Assembly: GCA_020049775.1 (NCBI GenBank)
Contig: JAGVLO010000001.1
Coordinates: 1-64,000 of the forward strand
Length of the DNA: 64,000 nt
Direction of reading: 5' to 3'
Source of the DNA: Alphaproteobacteria bacterium
GTDB taxonomy: Bacteria; Pseudomonadota; Alphaproteobacteria; Rickettsiales; SXRF01
Numbering within the stretch: position 1 is the first letter of the stretch; each line of letters begins with the position of its first letter. Positions 23,557 to 32,671 of this stretch are shown one piece after another. The translations under genes were made by a program, and so were the position numbers. The notes beneath the pieces were generated by a model. The model saw only the letters and a list, made by a program, of their open reading frames with translations, ran no database searches and had not been told where the DNA came from.

Positions 23557-24501
23557 ATGAGCCAGCAAGCCGCACCCCTCATTTCCGTAGTCGTACCCTG
23601 TTACAACGAAGAGGGCAGCATCGGAACGCTTTACCAGAGGCTGCGGGAAACACTCCAACGCTACGACGTGCAGGGTACTGAAATCGTACTGGTCGATGAC
23701 GGATCCAATGACAATACCTGGCAAAGCATTAGCGCTTTATGTAATAAGGATAAGGATGTTATAGGCCTGCGCCTTTCGCGAAATTTTGGCCATCAGGTAG
23801 CGCTTACCTGCGGTATCGAGAATTGCCGTGGCCAGCGTGTGCTGATTATCGATGCCGACCTGCAGGACCCGCCAGAACTATTGCATGACATGATGACAAA
23901 AATGGACGCCGGTTACGATGTGGTTTACGGCCACCGTATCGAGCGCAAAGGAGAAAGTTTCTTCAAACGTGCGTCAGCATGGGCATTCTACCGATTCCTA
24001 AACAAGCTGAGTGAAGTACCCATTCCAAAAGATGTGGGTGATTTTCGCCTGATGAGCCGCCGCACGGTGGATGCACTTAAACAAATGCCGGAACGTGTGC
24101 GCTTTACGCGTGGCATGGTCAGCTGGCTTGGATTCCGTCAGGTGGCTCTCGATTATATACGCTCCCCGCGCTTTGCCGGAAAATCGCATTATTCCGTACA
24201 TGCAATGCTCAAGCTGGCCACCGCAGGCCTTACCAGCTTTTCCACACAGCCGCTGCGTTTTGCGCTCTGGCTTGGCATCGGGCTTACTTTCATCAGCGGC
24301 GTTATTCTGTTTGGCATATTACTGGACTGGCTGCTGACCGGCCGCGATGACATGTTCGTAGCGATGATTGGATTTTTCCTGCTTTTTCAGGGCATCCAGT
24401 GGATTATACTTGGCATCATCGGTAGCTATATCGGCATTATTTTGCGTGAAACCAAGATACGCCCCCTGTACCTGCTGGACGACCATCTCAACAAAAAATA
24501 A
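23557..24501 (+). CDS. GtrB/DPM1-type polyprenyl-phosphate glycosyltransferase
   Basis: A family 2 glycosyltransferase of 314 aa that would load a sugar from a nucleotide donor onto undecaprenyl phosphate on the cytoplasmic side. The catalytic domain spans about residues 8-235: VVPCYNEEGSI, VDDGSNDNT, the DADLQDPPE metal-binding motif and a VGDFRLM stretch. Two C-terminal helices (about 238-300) are those of GtrB/ArnC-like enzymes. It stands alone, 63 nt after znuA. The acceptor and sugar cannot be read from sequence. Confidence 0.88.
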   Translation: MSQQAAPLISVVVPCYNEEGSIGTLYQRLRETLQRYDVQGTEIVLVDDGSNDNTWQSISALCNKDKDVIGLRLSRNFGHQVALTCGIENCRGQRVLIIDADLQDPPELLHDMMTKMDAGYDVVYGHRIERKGESFFKRASAWAFYRFLNKLSEVPIPKDVGDFRLMSRRTVDALKQMPERVRFTRGMVSWLGFRQVALDYIRSPRFAGKSHYSVHAMLKLATAGLTSFSTQPLRFALWLGIGLTFISGVILFGILLDWLLTGRDDMFVAMIGFFLLFQGIQWIILGIIGSYIGIILRETKIRPLYLLDDHLNKK

Positions 24502-24572
24502 TGCGTTTTGCACAGTCAACGCTGTATAAAATAACAATAATACTTGTGAAAACCACGATTTTAGTGTTTATA

Positions 24573-24593
24573 TAGAGGTAAGTACTACCTCTA
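24573..24593. promoter_or_regulatory. Palindrome upstream of the orphan gene at 24622
   Basis: Perfect 8-bp arms (TAGAGGTA at 24573-24580, TACCTCTA at 24586-24593) with a 5-nt spacer and AT-rich flanks, 28 nt before the next start. It may be an operator over the promoter or a leader hairpin; no T tail, so not a terminator. Confidence 0.5.
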
Positions 24594-24621
24594 ATATATA
24601 CTAATTCTGGGGGACTCGGCG

Positions 24622-25479
24622 ATGCAAACAGGTGAAATGTTTCATGAAAGCGCGCGAGGTTCCGACCGCTATTTTGACCTCAGCACAGCCATAGAAGACC
24701 TTGCAACCCACTTCATAGACGCCAGACCAAAACTGGAGCGTGCAGGATTCGGCGATTGCGCGCAGAAACTACAACACCACATCACGCTGTTTAACATTGA
24801 ATGCGCGCCGCCGCATATAACTGACGGCGTACCACCCATCGAGCTTAAGGCCGCCTATGACAAATCCGCGGCTACGCTGGCCCGCATGTGTGGCCTGCTT
24901 TACCAGCAGGTGCATGAACATTGCAGCTTCGGTGGGCATTATGACCTGATTACCCAACTTATGTCGGCCATGCGCGAATTCAACAAGGTCGCTCCGCGTC
25001 ATCTCAAACAAATGGGGCTGGACTACCACGAGTTTGACAGCCTTACCCTTGAGCTGGAAGCAAAGCTGGGGCTGGATACACCGCATCAGGTGGAAGAAGC
25101 GCCAAGCGATCGCAGGCGCAAACTTGCCAAGAACCCGCAGAAAATCGAAACCGCGCTTAGGGAATGCCTCGAGACTGCGCACAGCATACGCCCGCAGGTC
25201 ACCAATGCCAAAAACCAGCAAAAACTGGACAAAATTATCGGCGATGTCGGCTCCATTCTGGGCAACCTGCCCGAAAGCGACGACGAGGAATCACAAGGCA
25301 AGCGTATTGCCGCGCTGATTTCTGCCAGCGCTAAGATATTGAAAGTTGGTAAGTGGATACGCAAGGTAGATTTGCTGGAAACCCACCCATCGGAGAGTGT
25401 AAAACGTGAGATTCTGCGGCGTTTCGATGATCTGGCCAGCTTATCGCGCGGGCAGGAACCCGGGCAAGGCCGCCATTAG
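24622..25479 (+). CDS. Hypothetical helical protein
   Basis: A 285-aa soluble, mostly helical protein with no signal peptide or membrane segment. Two helical halves (about 15-150 and 165-275) are joined by a charged Arg/Lys linker (DRRRKLAKNP). I find no catalytic motif. Start supported by GGGGGA about 12 nt upstream. It is a single gene between the glycosyltransferase and tRNA-Thr, with a palindrome in its promoter region. Confidence 0.75.
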   Translation: MQTGEMFHESARGSDRYFDLSTAIEDLATHFIDARPKLERAGFGDCAQKLQHHITLFNIECAPPHITDGVPPIELKAAYDKSAATLARMCGLLYQQVHEHCSFGGHYDLITQLMSAMREFNKVAPRHLKQMGLDYHEFDSLTLELEAKLGLDTPHQVEEAPSDRRRKLAKNPQKIETALRECLETAHSIRPQVTNAKNQQKLDKIIGDVGSILGNLPESDDEESQGKRIAALISASAKILKVGKWIRKVDLLETHPSESVKREILRRFDDLASLSRGQEPGQGRH

Positions 25480-25560
25480 GCCGCAATAGTTAAGAAACCC
25501 CCTTTTTTCTTGTACTTTGGCACGATAATCAGTAATAACGTCAACCTTACCTAAGAATAC

Positions 25561-25636
25561 GCTGATGTAGCTCAGCTGGTAGAGCACCGCATTCGTAATG
25601 CGGGGGTCGCAGGTTCGAATCCTGTCATCAGCACCA
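25561..25636 (+). tRNA. tRNA-Thr (anticodon CGT)
   Basis: Full cloverleaf of 76 nt including an encoded CCA: acceptor stem GCTGATG/CATCAGC, D arm GCTC...GAGC, anticodon stem CCGCA/TGCGG around TTCGTAA, and T arm with GGTTCGAATCC. Anticodon CGT reads ACG. No integrated element is seen beside it. Confidence 0.97.
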
Positions 25637-25668
25637 TTTCCTCTGCGTCCACAGTTGGAGAAAAGCGC

Positions 25669-26361
25669 TTAATCTACCCTCACCAATTCGCTATATTCGC
25701 CACTCGTTGCCAAAGTTACCGTGACTTTTTCTTTAGTACGGTTACGCCAGAACCAGCCATGTTTGCCATCAAAAGCCGCTTCAATCACGCCAGTATCGCG
25801 TAATTGGGATACGCCTTTGCTGTAACCGTGATATTTGATGTTCAGGTTTTTAGAATCGCCATGATTGTCAAAGTTGACTTTTCCGCTACTCGACCACTCA
25901 TAGCTAACCTTCTTGCCTTTCTGCAGTACGGCCTTGATTTCAGCCGCTTCATTGGGGGCAAGCGTAAATGTCATTTCGTCTTTGCGGAGCTTGCTATCAA
26001 CCGGTTCGGGTTTTTCCAGAAAAACCACGGACTCCACAGGCTGGGATGCTTGCGCTTTGGCAACTTCGGCCAAGGGCTTCGCAGCAGAGGCAAATTTGTT
26101 CACATCCTCTGGTGATATTTGCTGCATGGCAGTTTCTTGGGGGATCTCTCTGGCAGCTTCCTGCGCAAGTGACATTTTAATTTCACCCATTTGCTTTAAT
26201 CCGGTTACCTGCCCTAAGCCCGTAGGGTCAATGCCGTACTCGGCAGGCATCACCACTGTTATCAGCAACACGCCGGCACCGGCAGCGGCCAATATAGTGG
26301 ACTTAACAAGTTTTTTGGTAGATGGAAGCTCCCTGTCGTTTGGGATATTGGAATTATACAT
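25669..26361 (-). CDS. Transmembrane anchor protein of the HupE operon
   Basis: A 230-aa protein with a short cytoplasmic N-terminus, one helix (about 20-40) and a periplasmic part holding an Ala/Gln/Glu-rich helical stretch and a beta-rich C-terminal domain (about 125-230; ANEAAEIKAVL, EWSSSGKVNFD, HGWFWRN). From memory such single-pass proteins accompany HupE/UreJ and a CsoR/RcnR repressor in other alphaproteobacteria. Good ribosome-binding site (GAGGA). Third gene of the csoR-hupE operon, 27 nt after hupE. Its job is unknown; the domain may bind a metal or a partner outside the membrane. Confidence 0.8.
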   Translation of the reverse strand: MYNSNIPNDRELPSTKKLVKSTILAAAGAGVLLITVVMPAEYGIDPTGLGQVTGLKQMGEIKMSLAQEAAREIPQETAMQQISPEDVNKFASAAKPLAEVAKAQASQPVESVVFLEKPEPVDSKLRKDEMTFTLAPNEAAEIKAVLQKGKKVSYEWSSSGKVNFDNHGDSKNLNIKYHGYSKGVSQLRDTGVIEAAFDGKHGWFWRNRTKEKVTVTLATSGEYSELVRVD

Positions 26362-26388
26362 GGCAATGTCCTCGGATATGGTTAGTCG

Positions 26389-27063
26389 TTACGATACAAT
26401 ATAGCCGGTGATCTGGTATCCCATGAGCAGGAATCCCAGCAGCATCATGAATGCATTGGCAGAGTAGGCATGGCGGATGAAGCTGCCGGACTTGCGCCAG
26501 TAGGTGATGGCGATAAGTATGCCCACCAACGCCAGTATCTGGCCGATTTCCACGCCAACATTGAAGAAAATGAGATTGGCAAGCAGCCCGTCGGCGGGCA
26601 GCTCATAATCCAATATTTTGGTGGCAAGGCCAAAGCCATGGAAAAGCCCGAAAATAAACGTCGCGGCCTTGGTATTGGGCTGGAAACCAAACCAGCGCTG
26701 GAACGCGCCCATGTTATCGAGCGCCTTATAGACAACGGAAAAACCGATAATCGCATCGATGATATAGGCGCTGATACTAATTTCCATCAGCACGCCCGAG
26801 AGCAGCGTAATCACATGCCCGACGGCAAACAGCGTAACATAGATCGTCACGTCCTTCAGTCGGTAGAGAAAGAAAATAACACCAAACAGGAACAGCAGAT
26901 GGTCGTATCCCGTCATCATGTGCTTTGCGCCAAGGTAAATAAAGGGAATCATATGCACGCCGGATATTTCAGAGATATATCCCTTGTCACCAGACGTAAC
27001 GCCATGGGCAAACGCCGCATCAGCAAACAGCAGACAGACTAACAAAAAAAATAAAATCCTCAT
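26389..27063 (-). CDS. HupE/UreJ family membrane protein, predicted metal permease
   Basis: A 224-aa membrane protein with a cleavable signal (ends about AFAHG) and about six helices. Conserved His-containing motifs HMMTGYDHLLFL (first helix) and LFHGFGLA are the signature of HupE/UreJ_2 proteins, thought to carry nickel or cobalt. It is second in an operon with a CsoR-type repressor and an anchor protein. The repressor's Cys-His-Cys ligands resemble copper sensors, so the metal is not settled. Ribosome-binding site GAGGAC nine nt before the start. Confidence 0.88.
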   Translation of the reverse strand: MRILFFLLVCLLFADAAFAHGVTSGDKGYISEISGVHMIPFIYLGAKHMMTGYDHLLFLFGVIFFLYRLKDVTIYVTLFAVGHVITLLSGVLMEISISAYIIDAIIGFSVVYKALDNMGAFQRWFGFQPNTKAATFIFGLFHGFGLATKILDYELPADGLLANLIFFNVGVEIGQILALVGILIAITYWRKSGSFIRHAYSANAFMMLLGFLLMGYQITGYIVS

Positions 27064-27071
27064 GATGTCCT

Positions 27072-27338
27072 CTATAGATATTTGGTGATTTCTTTGAGTT
27101 CCCGCATTTTCTTTTTCGTTTCGGCGGCGGGTTCGTTATCAGTGTGTTCAATGCAGCCCTCAATATGGTCATGCACGAATATTTGCTTGGCAGCGCCAAT
27201 CGCCGAATAAACGGCCTGTAGTTGCTGCGCGACCTCAAGACAAGGCCTGTCCTGCTCGATCATGTCGATAATTTTTTTTAAATGGCCATCCGCCCGTTTC
27301 AGGCGTTTGATGATGTCTGGATGTGTCTGGTGGTGCAT
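27072..27338 (-). CDS. CsoR/RcnR family metal-sensing repressor
   Basis: An all-helical repressor of 88 aa. Metal ligands fit Cys33, His58 and Cys62; the spacing 25 and 4 is exactly that of Cu(I)-sensing CsoR (Cys36, His61, Cys65 in the reference as I recall it). An N-terminal cluster of His2, His3 and His6 resembles the RcnR type. It would release DNA when it binds metal. The ATG at 27338 is chosen because the longer frame runs through the operator. First gene of the operon with hupE and the anchor gene, 8 nt apart from hupE. Confidence 0.9.
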   Translation of the reverse strand: MHHQTHPDIIKRLKRADGHLKKIIDMIEQDRPCLEVAQQLQAVYSAIGAAKQIFVHDHIEGCIEHTDNEPAAETKKKMRELKEITKYL

Positions 27339-27368
27339 CTGGTTATCTCTGTCAATGTATATCCGGCC

Positions 27369-27392
27369 TATCCTATGGAGGGGGATAGGATA
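27369..27392. promoter_or_regulatory. CsoR/RcnR-type operator
   Basis: Perfect inverted repeat (TATCCTAT at 27369-27376, ATAGGATA at 27385-27392) flanks an 8-bp G-rich spacer (GGAGGGGG). AT-rich arms around a G tract are typical of operators in this repressor family. It lies 31 nt upstream of the repressor start. Confidence 0.75.
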
Positions 27393-27545
27393 TAGCAAGT
27401 GTTTTTGTAGTCCGCTATTCTTCCGCCACATAAATCATTTGCCGACACGAAGAGCGGGGTGATAAGCTTCCGCCACGACTTGCCCAATCTTACAATCAAT
27501 ACATATTGATCAGGACATTCTGCAACCACAGCCGGAGCAAAACGC

Positions 27546-29972
27546 ATGAACCTAGTCCCCAACCGGTTGCACTATATATCCATCGCCGCGCTGGCACTTA
27601 CCATGATTGCCGTGCAGATATTGCTGTCACGTATTTTCAGCGTAGTATTCTATTACCACTTTGCTTTCGCAGGCGTTACCTTTGCCATGCTCGGACTGAC
27701 CATCGGCGCGCTGCGCGTCTATACCCTGCCTAAACGCTTCCTGCCCGAGCGAGTGGATGTCGAATGCGCGCATCACTCGGTGCTTGCCGCCCTGCTGCTG
27801 ACTGCCAGCGTGTTGCTGCTGGTGGACATTCCCGGGCGGCTGATTGGCATGGTGGAAACACATGGTTCCATACAAGGGCTGCTGGTAGGGCTTTTTGGCC
27901 TTTCGTGTCTGCTTGGTGTTGCTGGCTTCATTAAAGCCTTTGTCGATATTGGTGTGGCCGTTACACTGCTGCTTACCTACTTTCCTGCCCATACCAGCCG
28001 GCTTTACGCTGTTGACCTCGCCAGCGCCGCGCTCGGTTGCCTGCTGGTAATACTGACCCTGAAATTCCTTGACCCCATAAGCCTGCTACTCTTGCTTTCC
28101 GCAATGCTTGCCTTGCTGTCATGGGTTATACTGAAACCGCAAGGTAGCAACCGCAGGTTATCGCTCACGCGCATTGCTGCGCTCTCACTGTGCGCATTGC
28201 TGGCTGTGCAGTCCGTTTCTTACGCTTCCGGCGATCCCGTGTTCCGTGTGCGTATCGGTAAGTTCGTGGCACTAGAAAATCTCATTTTCGAGCGCTGGAA
28301 TACCTATTCGCATGTCGCTGTCTTCCCTACACCCATTAAATCTCCGGATGGCTGGGGTTTTGGCAGTAATTTCGATATCAAAAACTATCCTGATACTGAA
28401 CAATACAAACTCAAGATAGATGCCGATGCCAGCACTGTGCTGACCAGATTCGATGGCGACACCGGCAAGGTCGGTTACCTGAAATATGACATCACCAATC
28501 TTGGCTACCATCTTCGCAAGGTCGGACATGCAGCGGTTATCGGTGTGGGCGGCGGACGCGACGTACTCTCCGCACTCACCTTCGGCGCCGATAAAATCAC
28601 CGGCATTGAAATTAACCCCGCTATATTCGAGGCCCTCAACAAGAGATTCTATGAATACACAGGCAAGTTAAGCAGCTACCCGAATGTGCAGCTTGTCAAT
28701 GCCGAAGCGCGTAGCTACATCAGTTCCAGCTCTGCCGCTTATGACATGGTGCAGATATCGCTTATCGATACATGGGCAGCAACGGCAGCAGGCGGGCTGG
28801 CGCTGTCTGAAAACAAACTTTATACCACAGAAGCATGGACGGAATTCCTCACCCGCCTGAATGACGGCGGCATGCTGGCCGTGTCGCGCTGGTTTATACC
28901 GGGGCAGCATCAGGGCGAGCTTTACCGCATGTTATCTATCGCGGCAGATGCGCTGAAAACCATCAACCCTGCTGCCAATATCCGCGACCATGTGCTTGCA
29001 GCAAACGCCAACCATATTGTCACTGTTGTTGTCAGCAAATCGCCCTTCACGCCGCAGGAAATTGCCAATTTCATGAAAACCTGCCAGCAATACGGCTTCA
29101 AGCCACTGCTATCGCCACAGCAGTCTTTTGATATTATCGCCGACACTATTACCACTGGTAACGCAAGCTCCGCTTTCTACGAATCACACCCGCTGGATTA
29201 TTCCGCACCGACAGACGACAGGCCGTTCTTCTTCAACATGGCGCGGTTCAGTCAGGTATTGCTCCAGCCTACCACCGGCAATTATAACCTGATAAATAAC
29301 ATGGCGGTGTATGTGCTGTTTTTCCTCTCCGCCGCCACTGCCGTCGCTATGGGTTATTGCGTGTTGCGCCCGTTCTTCAAGCAGTTCCGCGAGCGCCGCC
29401 TGCAATGGTCTTCCTGCTCGTCCTACATCACCTATTTCATGTGTATCGGCCTTGGCTTCATGTTCATCGAAATGTCGCTGATGCAGCGGCTGATGATTTT
29501 CCTCGGCCATCCCGTTTACGGACTTTCGGTGATATTGTTCACCATGCTGCTGTTCAGCGGCATCGGCAGCTACACAGTAAAAGATGCAGCGCCATCCGCG
29601 CGCAGCTTTATGCAGCGCCCTGCCCTACTCTGCCTGTTGCTGGTGGCTACCGGCTTTGCCATACCGCCGGTAATGACCTCGCTGGCGCATTACGACACAC
29701 TGACACGCATTGCGGCATCGGTCGTACTGCTTGCGCCCATAAGCTTTTTCATGGGCATGATGTTCCCGCTGGGTGTCGGTGCGGCAAGCAGGAACAATGC
29801 CGACCTCTTGCCATGGCTGTGGGCGCTTAACGGCGTTGCTTCGGTATTCGCCAGCATCTTCGCCGTGGCCGTATCCATGAGTTACGGCATCAGCTTTGCC
29901 TATATGGTGGGGGTTGGGTGTTACATGATATGCACGGTTATCTGCCTGCGCTGGCGTAATTCAGCAGTGTAA
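27546..29972 (+). CDS. Membrane-embedded spermidine synthase-like protein
   Basis: An 808-aa protein with three parts: an N-terminal membrane domain of about seven helices (to about residue 225), a central Rossmann-fold domain like spermidine synthases (glycine-rich VIGVGGGRDVLSA near residue 330, then GIEINP), and a C-terminal membrane domain of about seven helices (about 585-805). Large proteins with this layout are often annotated as fused MFS/spermidine synthase; the aminopropyl-transferring residues are not obviously complete, so the substrate is unknown. Ribosome-binding site CCGGAG 10 nt upstream. Convergent with the MYG1 gene. Confidence 0.85.
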   Translation: MNLVPNRLHYISIAALALTMIAVQILLSRIFSVVFYYHFAFAGVTFAMLGLTIGALRVYTLPKRFLPERVDVECAHHSVLAALLLTASVLLLVDIPGRLIGMVETHGSIQGLLVGLFGLSCLLGVAGFIKAFVDIGVAVTLLLTYFPAHTSRLYAVDLASAALGCLLVILTLKFLDPISLLLLLSAMLALLSWVILKPQGSNRRLSLTRIAALSLCALLAVQSVSYASGDPVFRVRIGKFVALENLIFERWNTYSHVAVFPTPIKSPDGWGFGSNFDIKNYPDTEQYKLKIDADASTVLTRFDGDTGKVGYLKYDITNLGYHLRKVGHAAVIGVGGGRDVLSALTFGADKITGIEINPAIFEALNKRFYEYTGKLSSYPNVQLVNAEARSYISSSSAAYDMVQISLIDTWAATAAGGLALSENKLYTTEAWTEFLTRLNDGGMLAVSRWFIPGQHQGELYRMLSIAADALKTINPAANIRDHVLAANANHIVTVVVSKSPFTPQEIANFMKTCQQYGFKPLLSPQQSFDIIADTITTGNASSAFYESHPLDYSAPTDDRPFFFNMARFSQVLLQPTTGNYNLINNMAVYVLFFLSAATAVAMGYCVLRPFFKQFRERRLQWSSCSSYITYFMCIGLGFMFIEMSLMQRLMIFLGHPVYGLSVILFTMLLFSGIGSYTVKDAAPSARSFMQRPALLCLLLVATGFAIPPVMTSLAHYDTLTRIAASVVLLAPISFFMGMMFPLGVGAASRNNADLLPWLWALNGVASVFASIFAVAVSMSYGISFAYMVGVGCYMICTVICLRWRNSAV

Positions 29973-29977
29973 CTCTG

Positions 29978-30892
29978 CTACTTGCCCTGTCCCCAGCTAT
30001 TATCGACACCAACACGCCGTGCATATTTACCCGAAAGGGATTGGGCTTGCGTGGGTTGCAAGCTGGCAGCAATAATTTTTTCAATATCGGCATCGGCTTT
30101 GGTGGTGACTGCCAGAAAACCATTTGCGTGGATAAAGCTTTTTGGTGACTTCGCAGGGTCAAGCTCTTCCAGCGATTTAGCGTTCCTGAAATCAACGCGC
30201 GGATGGTCGTCAATGCGTTTAAATTTCCAGCCACCATCACGGCTGTTGGGCGATACGATAATTGCAACATCATGTTCCCGCGCAAAATCCTCACGCGCCA
30301 CACTCTTATCCTGTGTATCCACATAGTAACGCACGCTGTCCACTTCCTTAATCTGCATGTCTGCCTGCAGGCGTTCATAGTCCGGCTGGTATTCCTGCGC
30401 GCGCGCCACCATGTTTTTACCCATGGTCTGCATCACTACTGCCATCTCTTTTGGCACTTGCTGGTAGTCCGAGAAGCTGCTGAGCATGGCTACGCCGATA
30501 GGGTCTGAAAGAGCGTTATATTCAGCTACGGACAATCCAAAACGCCCGGCGGATTTTACTGGCCCTTCACGGTCTTCAATATCCACCGTGTCATAAGCCT
30601 TATCTGAGAGTTTGAGTGCCTTCTCCAGCCCCAAATGCCTCGCTACCAGTGCATATGAACTGTTCAGGCTAGCATCATGATGGTGGTCGAAGTTATTCAG
30701 CGCCGGATTATATTGCCTGCCAATATCAATCACCATGACCGATGGGTCGCTCAGGTCAGCATCGGTTACCACACGACGCTCAATCTGTGTGCAGCCCGTC
30801 ATATGCGATGCAAGGCATATCGCCAAAAACTCGTCTTTATGCGCACTGCCGGGGTGGGTTACAATTTTTGTAATCTCTATTGGCTGGCTCAT
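29978..30892 (-). CDS. MYG1 family protein (UPF0160, DHH-type phosphoesterase)
   Basis: A 304-aa protein with the MYG1 signature: THPGSAHKDE (residues 12-21) and FDHHHD (68-73, the DHH metal site). The eukaryotic member is a 3'-5' RNA exonuclease of nucleus and mitochondrion; bacterial members are uncharacterised but keep the metal-binding residues. It should be a cytoplasmic metal-dependent nuclease or phosphoesterase. It lies 11 nt downstream of the MsbA-like exporter gene on the same strand. Confidence 0.88.
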   Translation of the reverse strand: MSQPIEITKIVTHPGSAHKDEFLAICLASHMTGCTQIERRVVTDADLSDPSVMVIDIGRQYNPALNNFDHHHDASLNSSYALVARHLGLEKALKLSDKAYDTVDIEDREGPVKSAGRFGLSVAEYNALSDPIGVAMLSSFSDYQQVPKEMAVVMQTMGKNMVARAQEYQPDYERLQADMQIKEVDSVRYYVDTQDKSVAREDFAREHDVAIIVSPNSRDGGWKFKRIDDHPRVDFRNAKSLEELDPAKSPKSFIHANGFLAVTTKADADIEKIIAASLQPTQAQSLSGKYARRVGVDNSWGQGK

Positions 30893-30903
30893 TTCCCTAC
30901 AAC

Positions 30904-32643
30904 CTATATCCCGAATAAATCTCTGTATGCGTGTGAATTCTTAAGCAGCTCATCATGCGTTCCGGTAGCACGCACTTCACCGCTGTCCATCATAATCATC
31001 TTGTCGGCATTCATGACTGTCGATAAGCGGTGGGCAATGATAATGGTAGTGCGGTTCTTGGTGAGTTGCTCCAGCGCCTCCTGAATTTCCGACTCTGTTC
31101 TTGGGTCAAGCGCAGATGTTGCTTCATCAAGCAGCAATATCGGGGCATTGCGCACAAACGCACGCGCAATAGCTATGCGCTGTTTTTGCCCGCCCGAGAG
31201 ATTTTGTCCGGCAAAGCCAAGCCTCGTATCATAGCCGTCAGGCATCGCCATAATAAAATCATGGCACTTGGCAGCCTTTGCCGCTGCAATGATTTCCTCT
31301 TCCGTTGCGCCTTCCCTGCCATAACCTATGTTGTTGCACGCCGTATCATCGAAAATAAAAATATCCTGCGATACAAGGGCAATACTGGCACGCAGGGAGT
31401 TGATGCTGGCTTCATTGGTATCGTGATTATCAATTGTGATAGTGCCAGATGTCGGGTCATAAAACTTGAGCAGCAGGTTAAAGATAGTGGATTTACCACT
31501 GCCAGAATAACCAACAATCGCTGTTTTCTTACCGGCTTCCATGGTGAGGCTTATGCCATTTAAAGCCCGGCCGCCATTGGGGTACTGGAAAACGACATCT
31601 TTAAATTTGATTTCACCGGACGTAATCTGAATTTTGATGCCTTGATCACGGCTGCTGCGGCGAGGTTTCGTATCAATGATTTTATAAAAACGCTCGGTAT
31701 TAACCAAAGCTGCGCTCATAATGCTGCCTGTGCTGGTCAGCGCCCTGATAGGACGCGATATCATCATCAGTGACGTAGTAAACGCAATCAACTGTCCTGC
31801 CGTCATCTGGTCGTGGATAAGCTGGTAACCGCCATACCATATGACAAAGGCAACAGCCACGCCTGCCAGAATCTGCATCATGGTAGGCGTAAGGTTGGCA
31901 ACGCCAATAACCTTGTCGTTCGTTTTTTCAATGTCATACATGTACTGGCCGACCTTGCTAATCTCAAAGTCTTCCTTGGCAAACGCCTTGATGACGCGTA
32001 TGCCCTCGATGCTTTCCAATACACGCGAATTCATCAATATGGTTTTTTCATTGGACTGGCTGACCAGCTTTTTAAGACGTCGCATAATTTTCAGCATTGG
32101 ATAATAGGCAACCGCAAAGGCCGAGAGCGCAATCACCGTCAGCTCAAAACTCTGGTAAACCATTACCATAAACAAGCCAATCGACGTAATCAGCTGCTTA
32201 ACCCATGCGTTGAAAAAGCGCTGGACACCACTGGCAATACCAATGGTTTCACCACCAATGCGCGACAGCAGATTGCCGGAGTCATGCTCGGAATAAAACT
32301 CGATTTCGTTATTTATAATATGGCGAAATAAGTCTTTGCGCGTATCGGTGATAATCGCATTTCCGAATCTTGCCATCAGCAAGTTGGAGTAGTAGGTCGC
32401 AATCGCCTGCACTACGCACAGCACCACCACCGCAATGGGGATATACATTAAATACGTGAGATCTTTATCGCGAAAAACCTTATCAAAAGCCTGTTGCAGC
32501 AATAAAGGCTGTAGCGCCGTTGTAGCAGAGATAATCAGCAGCAACGCCACGGTTACCGCCATCATTCTGTAGTGTTTTCTTACATAGTCTCTATACAGCC
32601 GTTTCACCAACTGCATAGTATGTTTTTCTATTAGTTTTTTCAT
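30904..32643 (-). CDS. MsbA-like ABC exporter
   Basis: A 579-aa half-transporter: six-helix exporter domain (about 20-320) followed by the ATPase with Walker A GYSGSGKST, signature LSGGQKQR and Walker B ILLLDEATSALD. This is the type that flips lipid A core or other lipid-linked cargo outward. Its place at the downstream end of the glycan locus suggests lipid-linked glycan or lipid A as cargo, but the family also carries peptides. An internal Met at residue 10 could be the start; no ribosome-binding site decides. Confidence 0.88.
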   Translation of the reverse strand: MKKLIEKHTMQLVKRLYRDYVRKHYRMMAVTVALLLIISATTALQPLLLQQAFDKVFRDKDLTYLMYIPIAVVVLCVVQAIATYYSNLLMARFGNAIITDTRKDLFRHIINNEIEFYSEHDSGNLLSRIGGETIGIASGVQRFFNAWVKQLITSIGLFMVMVYQSFELTVIALSAFAVAYYPMLKIMRRLKKLVSQSNEKTILMNSRVLESIEGIRVIKAFAKEDFEISKVGQYMYDIEKTNDKVIGVANLTPTMMQILAGVAVAFVIWYGGYQLIHDQMTAGQLIAFTTSLMMISRPIRALTSTGSIMSAALVNTERFYKIIDTKPRRSSRDQGIKIQITSGEIKFKDVVFQYPNGGRALNGISLTMEAGKKTAIVGYSGSGKSTIFNLLLKFYDPTSGTITIDNHDTNEASINSLRASIALVSQDIFIFDDTACNNIGYGREGATEEEIIAAAKAAKCHDFIMAMPDGYDTRLGFAGQNLSGGQKQRIAIARAFVRNAPILLLDEATSALDPRTESEIQEALEQLTKNRTTIIIAHRLSTVMNADKMIMMDSGEVRATGTHDELLKNSHAYRDLFGI

Positions 32644-32671
32644 GATGCTATAAAATAATGATGTTCAATGC

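Noticed and set aside
25561-25668. Integration site at the tRNA-Thr gene
   Set aside because: No repeated tRNA 3' end, integrase or phage gene nearby.
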